Source: Candidatus Binatia bacterium
GTDB lineage: Bacteria; Desulfobacterota; Binatia; HRBIN30; BPIQ01
Direction: 5' to 3'
NCBI GenBank assembly: GCA_026004195.1
Contig: BPIQ01000001.1
Coordinates: 62,001 to 126,000 of the forward strand
Length of the DNA stretch: 64,000 nt
Position numbers and translations under genes: made by a program. This document shows positions 9,507 through 20,019 of this stretch, in pieces. Under the pieces are notes generated by a model, which was given only the letters and a program-made list of their open reading frames with translations, was not told the DNA's origin and did no database searches. The stretch's first letter is position 1. Every line of letters begins with the position of its first letter.

Positions 9507-12500
9507 ATGGAAAATGCCGGCGACGCTGCGTCGTCCGACGTGGGGGTCGCCGAAACGGTGCGGGTCCTCTCCACCTTGTCACGAGCGTCGCTGATCGGGG
9601 GACTGGCAGGTCTCCTGCTGGCTCCGCCTGTGGTGGGGGCGACTTGCCAGGGTGACTGCGACGGCGACGGGGTGGTGACGATTGCGGACCTGATGACCGG
9701 GGTGCCAATGGTGTTCGGCACGAGGAGCACGGATGCCTGCCCGGATCTCGACCGCGACGGCGACCGCCGGATCACCGCCGCCGAGCTGGTCGCGGCAGTG
9801 AGGGCCGCCCTCGACGGCTGCCCCGCAGACCCGACACCCACCACGGCCGCACCCACGAGCCCGACACCGACCTTACCCACTCCCGTAGAGCCGACAGCCA
9901 CGACGGCCGTACCCGCGAGCCCCCCACCCGCCACGCCCACGAGTTCTCCCCCGGCCTCGCCTACCCCGGCCGGGCTTGTGACCCTGGCAGCTTCCTCCCC
10001 CGCGCACGGCGAGTCGGATGTCGCCATCACGCGCGAGACCGTGCTGCGCTTCAGCGGCCCGCTCGACCCTGCCACCGTCACGCTGCAGGCGATCTTCGCC
10101 TCCTTCGGCGGCGAGCACCTCGGCGACACCATCCACCTCTCCCGCGACGGCACCACTGTCACGCTCTTTTACGCCTGGCCGTTTCTGCCGCCCGGGGCAC
10201 GGGTGCGGGTGATCGTGGACGGCAACCGGCTGCGCGACCGAGCCGGGCGCCCCGTGGACGCCGACGGCGACGGCGCGCCCGGCGGCCTTCGCTTCGTCGA
10301 CTTCGACACCCTCGGTGTCAGCACCGTTCCTGGCACGGCGGTCTGCGGGCGGGTGTTCGCCTCCGAGCTGGCCACCGCTCCCGATGGCACCTCGGTGAAC
10401 CGCCCCCTGGCCGGGGTCACGATCACGGTCGACGGCAGGGAACAGGAGATGCGGGCCGTCACCGACGATATGGGCAACTTCCGCCTCGAGCCCGCTCCGG
10501 CCGGGCGCTTCTTCGTCCACATCGACGGGCGCACGGCCACGGCAGGCGTTCCGGAAGGAGCCTACTACCCCCTGGTCGGCAAGGCGTGGGAGTCGGTGGC
10601 CGGCGAGGAGACGAACATCGGCGAGGTCTACCTGCCGCTCGTAGCGCCGGGCACGCTGCAGCCGGTCAGCGAGACCGAGGACACCACGATCACGTTTCCC
10701 CCCTCGGTGCTCGCCCAGCATCCCGAACTCGAGGGGGTGCAGGTGACGGTGCCGGCCGGCTCGCTTTACTCGGAGAGCGGGCTTCCGGGAGGCATGGTGG
10801 GGATCGCCCCCGTGCCGCCCGACCGGATGCCCGGCCCGCCGCCGCTCGGCCTCGAGTTTCCCATCGTGATCACGGTACAGTCCGACACGGGCACGAACTT
10901 CGACACGCCCGCGCCGGTCTGCTTTCCCAATCTGCCGCTGCCCGAGACCGGCGAGCCGCTCGCGCCCGGGGCAAAGAGCGCGCTCTGGAGCTTCAACCAC
11001 GACAGCGGGCGCTGGGAGCTGCAGGGGTCGATGACCGTGACCGACGACGGGCGCCTGGTGTGCACCGACCCCGGCGTCGGCATCTCCGCCCCCGGCTGGC
11101 ACGGGAGCCGCCCGGCCGTGAGCCTCCGCGACGGGCCGATCACCAGCGGCGCGAGCGATCCGTTCGAGAAGGGCACCGAGCACACCCCTCCGGGGCGGCC
11201 GTGCGACGACGAGTGCGAGAGATGGATCAGGCGGGTGCTGCGGCGCCTTTTCGGAGCGGCGCTGTTTGCCGACCGCAAGGGCGGCTCCAAGGACCACGGC
11301 GGCGACTCCGACCCGATCTACCTGTTCTCGGGCGAGTTCTACGAGGCGGTGGAGGACATCCGCATCCGGGGCCGCGGCTTCGACTTCGTGTGGGCGCGCA
11401 AGTACCGCTCGCTGCTCGGGCCCAACACGGCGCAGGGGAACGGCTGGGACTTCTCGTACAACATCTACCTCGAGCGGGGCAACGGCGACCTCGTTCTCCA
11501 CGACGGCAACTCCCGCCGTGACCGCTATCGGCTGCGGATCGGGAAGTGGAGACGTTCGGAGTTCTTCCGCGAGATCACCTGCGAGTGCAGCGGCCCCGGG
11601 GGCATCGTGGGCCCAGAGTGCAATCAGCTCTGCGGGCTCCCGGGCACTCTGTTCATTCCGGCCGGCGCAAGCGCGGGCCGCGGCGCGCAGGAGAGCACCG
11701 CCCGCCTCATCGTCACCTTCGACGACGGCGGCTTCTGGGAGTTCCACCCCTTCGACGATAGCCGGCAGGCGGGCAAGATCCGCCGCAGCGTCGACCGCAA
11801 CGGCAACCAGATGCGGTTCGAGTACGACGACCGGGGGCGCCTCAGCCGCATCCTCGACACCCTCGACCGGCCCATCGATGTCGCCTACAACGCCGACGGT
11901 CTCATCGCGAGCGTCACCGATTTCACCGGCCGCCAGGTGCGCTACGAATACTACCGCCAGGGCGAGCCAGGCGGTCTGCCGGGCGATCTGAAATCCGTGA
12001 CCACCTTTGCCGTCACCGGGACCCCCAACGGCAACGACTTCCCCGACGGCAAGACGTGGACCTACACCTACGCGGTACCGCCCGAAGGCACCCGCCGCGG
12101 CGGGCCGCCCAAGCTGCTCACGATCACCGACCCCAAGGGCCAGACCTACCTGCGCAACGTCTACGAGGAGATCGGCGAGGGGCTCCTCGGACGCGTGGTG
12201 CGCCAGATCTGGGGCAACCCCGACGACGTCATCGACATCGCCTACGTCCGCCAGGAGCCGTCGGAAAGCAACGGGCATGCGGTGATCAAGGCGATCGTCA
12301 ACGACCGGGTGGGCAACGTGCGCGAGTACTTCTTCGACGCCGCCCGGCGCCTGGTGATCCGCCGCGAGTACACCGGGCGGGCCAACCCGCGCGCGCCGAC
12401 CACCGAGGCGGTCAACCGCCCGAGCGGGAAGCTGCGCGAGAGCGACCCGGACTTCTTCGAGACGCGCTACGAGTGGAACGACGATTCGCTGCTGGCGCGC

Positions 12501-15500
12501 GAGGTGCGGCCGAACGGCAACGCAATCGAGTACGTCTACGAATCGGACCTCAACCCGGCCGCGCCGGCCCGCTTCCGCGCCAACCTGCGCGCGGTGCGCC
12601 GCCTGCCCGGCAGCCACCAGCCCGCCGGCGACCAGGAGGCGATCGAGGAGCACTTCGAGTACGACCCGCGCTTCGGGGGTGCCCAGTTCGTCACCCGCCA
12701 CACCGACGGCCGCGGCAACGTGACGCTCTACGAGTACGACGAGCGCGGCAACCGCACCCGTGCCGTGCACCGCATCCCCTCGATCGTGGAAGACTTCGAG
12801 TACAACCGCTACGGGCAGCTCACCGCGCACGTGTGGCCCGACAACGGCAGCAACCACCGCCGCCGCGACGAGTTCACCTACTACGAGGACGGGCCCCAGC
12901 GCGGCTACCTGCGCAGCATGGTGGCGGACGCCGGCGGCTTCGATCTCACCACCACTTTCGAGTACGACCGGGTGGGCAACATCGTGCGCATCACCGACCC
13001 GCGGGGCCACGACACCCGCTACGTCGTCAACCAGCGCGACCAGGTGGTGCGCGAGATCTCGCGCGAGGTCGGCGAGGGCTCCGGGGTCCGCTACCAGCGC
13101 GACTTCTTCTACGACGCCAACGACAACATCGTGCGGGTGGAGGTCGAGAACATCGACGGCGAGGGGAGGCTGCAGCAGGACAACCCGCGCTTCACCACCA
13201 CCATCGAGCGCGAGATCCTCGACCTGCCCGTGCGCACCACGGTCGAGGTCGACCCGGGGCACGCGATCGTCACCGAGATCGAGTACGACGGAAACCGCAA
13301 CCCGATCCGCTTCCGCTCCGGGGAGGCCACGAACGGAAATCAACCCGCCAACGTGCTCGAGATGCTCTACGACGAGCGCGACCTGCTCTTCCGCACCATC
13401 CGCGCCCCCGGCGATCCGGCGCAGTCGACCACCCAGATCGACTACGACCGGAACGGCAACCGGATCACCGTGCGCCGCGGCATCGAGGAGGAGCCGCGTG
13501 TCTGGAAGACGGTCTTCGACGGCTTCGACCGCCCGTTCGCGCACGTCGACCCGATGGGCAACACGATGCAGTACCACTACGACGCCAACGACAACGTCGT
13601 CTCCACCCGCACCGACGGCGAGCTGGTCGACGAGCCGGGGGAGGGCGAGGCGGTCCGCCTGGGCGAGGCCTCCTACCTGTACGACCCGATGGACCGGCTG
13701 GTCGAGTCGCGCCGCGCCTTCTTCGACACCGAGTCGCAGCAGCCCATCGGCGACGGCGCCTCGGTGGTGCGCATGGAGTACAGCGACAACTCGCAGCTCC
13801 TGCGGGTGGAGAACGACAACGGCCATGCGGTGCGCCACGAGTACGACACGGCCAACCGCCTGCGACGCGCCACCGACCCCAAGGGCAACACGGTCGAGTA
13901 CGAGTACGACGCCAACTCCAATCTGGTACGCCGCACCGAGGTGGAGCGCTCGGACCTCGGCAGCCCCGACGAGACCTTCGTCACGCGCTACGCCTACGAC
14001 AATCTCGACCGGCTGATCGAGCACGTCGACAACGTCGGCAACACGCACCGCTACGGGTGGGACTCGCGCCAGAACCTGGTGCGCCACCTCGACGCGAAGG
14101 GCAACGTCACGCGCACGGTCTACGACGGGCTGAACCGGATGACCGAACGCATCTACGAGCTGCGCGCCGGCGGGGAAGGCTCGGGGGACGTCACCGGCAC
14201 CATCCGCACCCGCTACCTCTGGGACGACAGCTCGCGGCTGGTGGGGCGCAGCGACGACAACGGCCACACCACGCGCTACACGTACGACCCGCTCGACCGC
14301 CGCACGGCCGTCGTGCTCGCCGACGGCACCGCCCACGCCTACACCTACGACGTCCACGACAACGTGGTGTCGATGACCGACGCGAACGGCACCACCGTGG
14401 TCTCCACCTACGACCTGCTCGACCGCCTCACCCGCAACGAGGTGACGCCGGGCCCCGGGGTGTCGAGCGACACGACCTTCGAAAGCTTCGCCTACGACGG
14501 GCTGTCGCGGCTCGTGGCGGCCGAGGACGACGACTCGCGTGTGGAGCGCGGCTACGACTCGCTCTCACAGGTGGTGCGCGAAGTGCTCGACGGGCAGGAG
14601 AGCCGCTGGCTCCACGACGGGGTGGGCAACGTCCTGGAGATGACGTTCCCGGGGGGCCGCCGGCTCTCCTGCACCTACGACGAGCTCGAGCGCAAGAAGA
14701 CCGTGACCGACACCGCCACCGGCCTCGTGGCCCGCCACGACTACATCGGGCGGTGGCGGCTCGAGCGGCGCACCTACGGCAACGGGGCGCGCAGCGAGTT
14801 CGCCTACGACGGCGTGCGCCGCATCGTGCGCACGGCGCACTTCGGACCCGGCGGCACCCCGCTCGACGACCGCCGCTACGCGTGGGACCCGATGTACCGC
14901 AAGACCGAGCGGCGCGACCTGCTCGCCGACATCACCGAGAGCTTCCGCTACGACTCGATCTACCGCCTGGTGGAGGTGCTGCGCAGCGGCGCGGCGGGCC
15001 TGCCGCCGACCACCGCCTACCGCTTCGACGGGGCGCAAAACCGCCTCGAGGTGAGCGGCGGCCCCGATGCCGGCGCCTACGGGCGGGATACCACCCTGCC
15101 CGAGCCGGGCGATTTCCAGGTCAACCAGTACTCCGCCACGCCGTTCGACCTGCGCCGCTACGACCGCAACGGCAACCTGGTCGAAATCGCGCCGGAGCAG
15201 AGGACGGTGGCCTACGACTATCTGGACCGCATGGTCTCCTACGAGGGCGGCGCCGGAGTGCGGGCGCACTACCGCTACGATGCGCTCGGGCGGCGCATCG
15301 AGCGCGCGGTGGAGGAGGACGGCTCCTCCGAGACCGTGCGCTACTTCTACGACGGCTGGCAGGTGTGCGAGGAGCAGGACGAGGAGAACGCCACCCGCGC
15401 CACATACGTGTACGGGCTCGGTCTCGACGACGTGCTGCAGATGCGCCGGGGAACCGACTTCTACTACCACCAGGACGACCTCGGCAGCATCACCGCCCTC

Positions 15501-16373
15501 AGCGACGGCTCGGGGGCGCTGGCCGAGCGCTACCGCTACGCCGACTACGGGGCGCCGGCGATACTCGACCCCTCCGGCGCGCCGCTCGAGCGCTCGGCCG
15601 CCGGCAACCCCTACGGGTTCACGGGGCGGCGGTTCGATCCCGAGTCGGGATGGTACTACTACCGCACCCGCTACCTCGACCCGCGTGCCGGCCGCTTCAC
15701 CACCCGCGACTCCATCGGCATGTGGGGCGACCCGAAGAACCTCGGCAACGGCTACGCCTACGCCGGCAACGATCCCGCCAACCACACCGACCCCCTCGGG
15801 CTGCAGGGCGACCCGGGCCGCCCCTTGAGGAGGACGGCGCAGGAGCTCTCTTCTGTCCTCGAGGAGCAACTGGGGGCCGCGACCGCGAAGATGGAAGCCG
15901 CAGCCAGGGCCATAGAGAGCGCCAGCCGCAACGAGATGCAGCAGGACTTCTTGAGGAGGACGGCGCAGGAGCTCTCTTCTGTCCTCGAGGAGCAACTGGG
16001 GGCCGCGACCGCGGAAATAGAAGCTGCAGCCAGGGCCATAGAGAGCACCAGCCGCAACCAGAAGCCAGAAGCATCGAAGGCACCACCACCTGCCCCGCCT
16101 CCTCCCCGGAAGCCCGACCTTGGGCAGTTCGCGGAGCCGAGCTTCCCGGCTTTCCCACCCCCGCACTGCGAGCGCGGGCGCTTCCCGCACGCGGCGCTGC
16201 GCCACCTCATCCCCACAGCGTTGACCCTGGTCCAGAGCTTGCCGCCATACGCGCAGGAGGATGGTGGGTGGGCCCCTGGTGTCGTGGGGCAGGCGCCCCC
16301 ACCACTTGAGTTCCGCGAATTGCCGGCCTCTCCCCCGGGTCGACCCCTGCGGCCGCGAGGAGGATTCAGATGA
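9507..16373 (+). CDS. Giant secreted RHS/YD-repeat protein with dockerin-like N-terminus
   Basis: Very large exported protein (2,288 residues) of the RHS/YD-repeat group. Order of parts: signal peptide (LIGGLAGLLLAPPVVGA); two EF-hand/dockerin-like calcium loops (GDCDGDGVVTIADLM and LDRDGDRRITAAEL); a Thr/Pro linker; an SbsA-type Ig-like domain; a carboxypeptidase-regulatory-like domain (GVTITVDGREQEMRAVTDD); then from about residue 600 dozens of YD repeats such as YDANDNVV and YDPLDRRT. The shell closes with the RHS core YYYRTRYLDPRAGRFTTRD and ANHTDPLGL. After the core comes a tandem 42-residue helical repeat and a Pro-rich tail that I could not assign to a toxin family. The ATG at 9507 is used; a TTG at 9498 would add three residues. 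No immunity gene was recognised. Confidence 0.88.
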   Translation: MENAGDAASSDVGVAETVRVLSTLSRASLIGGLAGLLLAPPVVGATCQGDCDGDGVVTIADLMTGVPMVFGTRSTDACPDLDRDGDRRITAAELVAAVRAALDGCPADPTPTTAAPTSPTPTLPTPVEPTATTAVPASPPPATPTSSPPASPTPAGLVTLAASSPAHGESDVAITRETVLRFSGPLDPATVTLQAIFASFGGEHLGDTIHLSRDGTTVTLFYAWPFLPPGARVRVIVDGNRLRDRAGRPVDADGDGAPGGLRFVDFDTLGVSTVPGTAVCGRVFASELATAPDGTSVNRPLAGVTITVDGREQEMRAVTDDMGNFRLEPAPAGRFFVHIDGRTATAGVPEGAYYPLVGKAWESVAGEETNIGEVYLPLVAPGTLQPVSETEDTTITFPPSVLAQHPELEGVQVTVPAGSLYSESGLPGGMVGIAPVPPDRMPGPPPLGLEFPIVITVQSDTGTNFDTPAPVCFPNLPLPETGEPLAPGAKSALWSFNHDSGRWELQGSMTVTDDGRLVCTDPGVGISAPGWHGSRPAVSLRDGPITSGASDPFEKGTEHTPPGRPCDDECERWIRRVLRRLFGAALFADRKGGSKDHGGDSDPIYLFSGEFYEAVEDIRIRGRGFDFVWARKYRSLLGPNTAQGNGWDFSYNIYLERGNGDLVLHDGNSRRDRYRLRIGKWRRSEFFREITCECSGPGGIVGPECNQLCGLPGTLFIPAGASAGRGAQESTARLIVTFDDGGFWEFHPFDDSRQAGKIRRSVDRNGNQMRFEYDDRGRLSRILDTLDRPIDVAYNADGLIASVTDFTGRQVRYEYYRQGEPGGLPGDLKSVTTFAVTGTPNGNDFPDGKTWTYTYAVPPEGTRRGGPPKLLTITDPKGQTYLRNVYEEIGEGLLGRVVRQIWGNPDDVIDIAYVRQEPSESNGHAVIKAIVNDRVGNVREYFFDAARRLVIRREYTGRANPRAPTTEAVNRPSGKLRESDPDFFETRYEWNDDSLLAREVRPNGNAIEYVYESDLNPAAPARFRANLRAVRRLPGSHQPAGDQEAIEEHFEYDPRFGGAQFVTRHTDGRGNVTLYEYDERGNRTRAVHRIPSIVEDFEYNRYGQLTAHVWPDNGSNHRRRDEFTYYEDGPQRGYLRSMVADAGGFDLTTTFEYDRVGNIVRITDPRGHDTRYVVNQRDQVVREISREVGEGSGVRYQRDFFYDANDNIVRVEVENIDGEGRLQQDNPRFTTTIEREILDLPVRTTVEVDPGHAIVTEIEYDGNRNPIRFRSGEATNGNQPANVLEMLYDERDLLFRTIRAPGDPAQSTTQIDYDRNGNRITVRRGIEEEPRVWKTVFDGFDRPFAHVDPMGNTMQYHYDANDNVVSTRTDGELVDEPGEGEAVRLGEASYLYDPMDRLVESRRAFFDTESQQPIGDGASVVRMEYSDNSQLLRVENDNGHAVRHEYDTANRLRRATDPKGNTVEYEYDANSNLVRRTEVERSDLGSPDETFVTRYAYDNLDRLIEHVDNVGNTHRYGWDSRQNLVRHLDAKGNVTRTVYDGLNRMTERIYELRAGGEGSGDVTGTIRTRYLWDDSSRLVGRSDDNGHTTRYTYDPLDRRTAVVLADGTAHAYTYDVHDNVVSMTDANGTTVVSTYDLLDRLTRNEVTPGPGVSSDTTFESFAYDGLSRLVAAEDDDSRVERGYDSLSQVVREVLDGQESRWLHDGVGNVLEMTFPGGRRLSCTYDELERKKTVTDTATGLVARHDYIGRWRLERRTYGNGARSEFAYDGVRRIVRTAHFGPGGTPLDDRRYAWDPMYRKTERRDLLADITESFRYDSIYRLVEVLRSGAAGLPPTTAYRFDGAQNRLEVSGGPDAGAYGRDTTLPEPGDFQVNQYSATPFDLRRYDRNGNLVEIAPEQRTVAYDYLDRMVSYEGGAGVRAHYRYDALGRRIERAVEEDGSSETVRYFYDGWQVCEEQDEENATRATYVYGLGLDDVLQMRRGTDFYYHQDDLGSITALSDGSGALAERYRYADYGAPAILDPSGAPLERSAAGNPYGFTGRRFDPESGWYYYRTRYLDPRAGRFTTRDSIGMWGDPKNLGNGYAYAGNDPANHTDPLGLQGDPGRPLRRTAQELSSVLEEQLGAATAKMEAAARAIESASRNEMQQDFLRRTAQELSSVLEEQLGAATAEIEAAARAIESTSRNQKPEASKAPPPAPPPPRKPDLGQFAEPSFPAFPPPHCERGRFPHAALRHLIPTALTLVQSLPPYAQEDGGWAPGVVGQAPPPLEFRELPASPPGRPLRPRGGFR
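15824..16061 (+). repeat. Tandem 126-base repeat in the RHS C-terminal region
   Basis: Two nearly identical units, starting at 15824 and 15950, encode LRRTAQELSSVLEEQLGAAT and a following EAAARAIES segment. The 126-base period is exactly 42 codons, so the frame is kept. The few differences (AKM/AEI, SAS/STS) suggest a recent duplication. The repeat is Ala/Glu-rich and likely helical. Confidence 0.85.
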
Positions 16374-16725
16374 CGCAGTGCCGTACCAAGGAAGCAACTT
16401 CCCGAGCGGGCGGCGGCCGTTGGCGACGCACGCCTCCGATGCGCTGGATGATCCGTTCGAGTCGCGGATGACGCAGTTGGTAAACCACCGAACAGGCCGA
16501 GCCGGCAGCGGATTTTCCTTCCGGCCCGTGGACGTGGTCGCGGGTTATTTGGTTGGAGACGCGGCCGGGCGGATGGCAGTGCATGGCTGGCGCGAGCCCG
16601 AGTGCGACCTTCTCGGCGCTCACGTAGCCGAGGGCAGAGCCGCGGCCCGGCTTGCCGGGAGGGAGGCGCGGCCGGACCCGTTCGGCGCCGCGCGGCGCCA
16701 CACACACCGGAGGGCCGGGGACAGG
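16374..16725 (+). other. Spacer between the RHS gene and the glycine-rich surface protein
   Basis: The frame of the downstream gene is open through this stretch (ATG codons at 16468 and 16573), but the encoded residues are not protein-like and precede the signal peptide by 50 residues or more. I see no separate gene, RNA or clear promoter here. Confidence 0.5.
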
Positions 16726-19700
16726 TTGCGCCGGCTCGCAGCAGGGCTCCTCCTGGTCGCGGCGGCTGCCCACACTGCCCCGAGAGGCGCGGCCGCCCAG
16801 CCGCTGGAGACCGGGCTCCACTACTACGCCGTCGAGAACCTCGCCACGGGCCGGATCGAACAGCGCGGCACGGCGGGCTCGAACGGGCTCGCGTTCGACA
16901 ACCTCATCCTGGCTCCCCGGACCCCCTACCGCCTCTGGATCCTGCAGGCGTCGACCCTGTTCGTGGACGACGTGAGCATCATCACCACCGCGGCCGGAAC
17001 CACCCAGCAAGCGCCCCGATTCACCGTGCACCGGTCGACGTCCGGCGACTCCGACGGCGACGGGCTGCACGACGAGGGCGAGCTGGTGATGGGTACCGAC
17101 CCCAACGAGCCCGACACCGACGGCGACGGCGTGCTCGACGGCGCCGAGGTCCGGCAGGGAACCAATCCCAGCGACGGCCGCCCGGTCCGCACCGGGGTCG
17201 TCGCCTCGGCCGACACGCCGGGTCTGGCGCAGGACACCTGCGCCCTGGACAACGTGACGGCCGTGGCGGACGGCAGCGCGGGGATCTCGGTCTTCAACAT
17301 CTTCAACGGCATGCGTCCTCTTCTCATCGCGAGCGTCGATACTCCCGGCACGGCCGAAGCGGTGGCCTGTGGCGGCATGTACGTGGCCGTTGCCGACGGA
17401 GAGGAAGGCCTGGCGATCGTGGACCTCCGCGACCCGCCGGCAGCCCGCGTGGTTCACCAGGTCCGACTTCCGGGGCGGGTGCGGGCCGTTGCCGTCGCCG
17501 CCGATGTCGCCTTTGCCGGCTCGTCGGAGGGAACGGTCTTCGCCGTGGACAGGAGGAGCGGCTCCGTGCTCGCGCAAGCGGCGGTTTCGGCCCGCGTGGA
17601 GGATCTTCGCGTCAGCGGGGACACCCTGTTCGTCCTCACCCAGGCGGCCTTGCACGCGTTTTCCGTTGCCCCCGACTTGCTGACCTTCCGCGGTCGGGTT
17701 GCGCTTTCGGGCTATCGGGCGGAGGGGATCACGGGACGCAACCGGCTGTTCGCCGGAACGCGATACGCACTTGCGACGGGGTATCCGGGCTACGACGTCG
17801 TAGAGATTCGCCGCCCCGAAGAAATGGACCTCGTCGGGCGGATCGCGGATGTGGGGCCGAACTCCTTCAAGCAGATCGTCGATACGGGCTCGGGGATCGG
17901 TGTTGCGGCCGTAGGAGTCAACCCCCGCGCCGACGGCACACACGACGTCTGGCTGTACGACCTTCGCGATCCCCGGGACACGACCCGCTTCCTCACCACG
18001 CTCGCGACTCCCGGCAGCGCCCGCGCGCTCTCGATCTTCAACGGCCTGGCCTACGTCGCCGACAGCGAGTCCGGGCTTCAGGTGGTGAACTACCTGGCCT
18101 TCGACAGCGCCGGAGTGCCGCCTACCGTGTCGCTGTCGAGCAACGCCGAGCTGGGCCTGATCGACGAGGGGGAGATCTTGCGGGTGCGCGCCGAGGTGCG
18201 GGACGACGTCCAGGTGCGCAACGTCGAGTTCTACGTGGACGGCGAACGGGTCTCCACGGTCGGCAGCTTTCCGTTCGAGCACCGCTTCGTTGTCGGTCCG
18301 GCCGCCGAGCGGCCGGCCTTCGTGGTGCGGGCACGGGCCAGCGACACCGGTGGCAACGCGGCGTTCTCCGAAGACCTCGTCGTCACCGTGGCCCGGGCGA
18401 CGGCCGGCCCGCGCGTGAGCCGCGTCGCTCCGGCCGACGGCGCCATCGAAGTGGGGGTGAGCCTCGTCGCCGCCTTCTTCAGCAAGCCGGTCGATCCGGC
18501 CACTCTCGCCGGCGCCTTCGCCCTCACCGAGCCCGGTCCGGACGGGGTCCTCGGCAGCGAGGACGACGTGCCCGTCCCGCTCCCGCCGGTGGACTACCGC
18601 GAGGACATCCTCGCGGCGCTGCTGCATTTTCCCGACCCGCTGGCACCGGGCCGCTACCGGATGCGGGTCGACACCTCGGTGCGCGACCTGGCGGGCAATG
18701 CACTGGTGGGCCCCGCCGTCTGGTCCTTTGCCGTGTACGAGGCCGGCACGGACAGCGATGGCGACTGCCTGCCCAACTCGCTGGAGAGCCTGCTCGGGCT
18801 CGATCCCGCCGACCCCGACACCTCGCGCGACGGCACTCCGGACGGGGCGGAGGACTTCGACGGCGACGGCCTGACGAACTGCTGCGAGCTGGCGGTGGGC
18901 ACGGACCCGGCCAACCCGGACACCGACGGCAACGGAATCGAGGACGGCGCGGAGGACAGCGACGGAGACGGGCTTGCCAACGCCGCCGAGTGCACGCGCG
19001 GGACCGACCCGCTCGATGCCGACACGGATGGCGACGGCCTCGACGACGCCGCGGAGACGGGTCTCGGCACCAATCCCCTGGCTGCGGAGCGCAGCCTCGA
19101 CCTCGTCCTCGACGGACGGACGGTGGAGGTGGCGGGTCGCCTCGGCCCTCCGGCCGTGCGCTCCCTCGCCCTTCGCAACGGGGCGGTCCTGACCCATAGG
19201 CCGGCGGCTGCGGCACGTTCCTACGGCATCGAGATCGACGTCGAGTCGCTGGTGATCGATGCCACGAGCCGCATCGACGTGAGCGGGCGGGGATTTCTCG
19301 GCGGGCGTTCGGGCGACAACACGGCCGACGAGGGGCGCACGCTCGGCAACGTTCCCGGCAGCACGCGGCGCAACGGCGGCAGCTACGGCGGCCTCGGCGG
19401 GCCCGGCAACGTCCCCGGCGTGTCGAACCCGGTGTACGGAGATTTCCGCGACCCGAATCTGCCGGGCTCGGGCGGCGCCAGTGAGGGCGGCGCGGGTGGC
19501 AATGGCGGCGGAGTGCTGCGCATTACCGCCGATTCCCTTGTGCTCGACGGTGAGATCGCTGCGGACGGGGGAAACGGGGTCGGTCGCGTGGCGGCGGGCG
19601 GCAGCGGCGGCGCGATCCGCATCGACGTCGGCACGATTGCCGGTGCGGGAACGATCCACGCCAACGGCGGCGAAGGGAACGGCGGAGGCTTCGAGGCGGG

Positions 19701-20019
19701 AGGCGGCGGCGGTGGGAGGATCGCCCTGTACTACGACGAGGCGGGCTGGCTTCGACCTGACCCGCATTACAGCCAGCGGGGGCCAGGGTGTCGGCACCAC
19801 GGCCGGTCCGGGCACCGTGTATTTGCGGGAGCGGGCGGCCGGTGCCGGAGAACTGGTGGTGCGCGGCGCTGGAATCGAAACGCCACTTCCCGAAGCCATC
19901 GCGGGCGATCGGATCGTCGTCGACGCAGCGCGGGTGTCGGCAGAATCCGCTTCTCCCACCGCCTTGACGCTCCGCAACGGCGCCGTGCTCACCCACCCGG
20001 CCGCGACCGCGACGACTAG
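16726..20019 (+). CDS. Secreted multi-domain glycine-rich surface protein, N-terminal part (frameshifted at 19746)
   Basis: Exported adhesin-like protein. From the TTG at 16726 it starts with a signal peptide (RRLAAGLLLVAAAAHTAPRG); an ATG at 16573 is the alternative. Domains in order: a thrombospondin-3-like calcium repeat (DSDGDGLHDEGELVMGTDP); a beta-propeller of LVIVD-type repeats (about 17210-18090); an Ig-like module (NVEFYVDGERVS); an SbsA-type Ig domain (RVSRVAPADGAIEVG); further TSP3 repeats (DTDGDGLDDAAETGLGTNP); then the first glycine-rich block (GRGFLGGRSGDN, GGSYGGLGGPGN). One extra C at 19746 ends the true frame; codons beyond it to 20019 are out-of-frame read-through. The rest of the protein is the entry that begins at 19745. 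Both belong to one gene of about 1,650 codons. Confidence 0.72.
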   Translation: MRRLAAGLLLVAAAAHTAPRGAAAQPLETGLHYYAVENLATGRIEQRGTAGSNGLAFDNLILAPRTPYRLWILQASTLFVDDVSIITTAAGTTQQAPRFTVHRSTSGDSDGDGLHDEGELVMGTDPNEPDTDGDGVLDGAEVRQGTNPSDGRPVRTGVVASADTPGLAQDTCALDNVTAVADGSAGISVFNIFNGMRPLLIASVDTPGTAEAVACGGMYVAVADGEEGLAIVDLRDPPAARVVHQVRLPGRVRAVAVAADVAFAGSSEGTVFAVDRRSGSVLAQAAVSARVEDLRVSGDTLFVLTQAALHAFSVAPDLLTFRGRVALSGYRAEGITGRNRLFAGTRYALATGYPGYDVVEIRRPEEMDLVGRIADVGPNSFKQIVDTGSGIGVAAVGVNPRADGTHDVWLYDLRDPRDTTRFLTTLATPGSARALSIFNGLAYVADSESGLQVVNYLAFDSAGVPPTVSLSSNAELGLIDEGEILRVRAEVRDDVQVRNVEFYVDGERVSTVGSFPFEHRFVVGPAAERPAFVVRARASDTGGNAAFSEDLVVTVARATAGPRVSRVAPADGAIEVGVSLVAAFFSKPVDPATLAGAFALTEPGPDGVLGSEDDVPVPLPPVDYREDILAALLHFPDPLAPGRYRMRVDTSVRDLAGNALVGPAVWSFAVYEAGTDSDGDCLPNSLESLLGLDPADPDTSRDGTPDGAEDFDGDGLTNCCELAVGTDPANPDTDGNGIEDGAEDSDGDGLANAAECTRGTDPLDADTDGDGLDDAAETGLGTNPLAAERSLDLVLDGRTVEVAGRLGPPAVRSLALRNGAVLTHRPAAAARSYGIEIDVESLVIDATSRIDVSGRGFLGGRSGDNTADEGRTLGNVPGSTRRNGGSYGGLGGPGNVPGVSNPVYGDFRDPNLPGSGGASEGGAGGNGGGVLRITADSLVLDGEIAADGGNGVGRVAAGGSGGAIRIDVGTIAGAGTIHANGGEGNGGGFEAGGGGGGRIALYYDEAGWLRPDPHYSQRGPGCRHHGRSGHRVFAGAGGRCRRTGGARRWNRNATSRSHRGRSDRRRRSAGVGRIRFSHRLDAPQRRRAHPPGRDRDD

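Noticed and set aside
9873..14357. A minus-strand open frame of nearly 1,500 codons opposite the RHS gene
   Set aside because: Its composition (Val, Ala, Asp, His-rich without motifs) is what antisense of YD-repeat DNA gives at high GC. The plus-strand RHS frame has clear domains.
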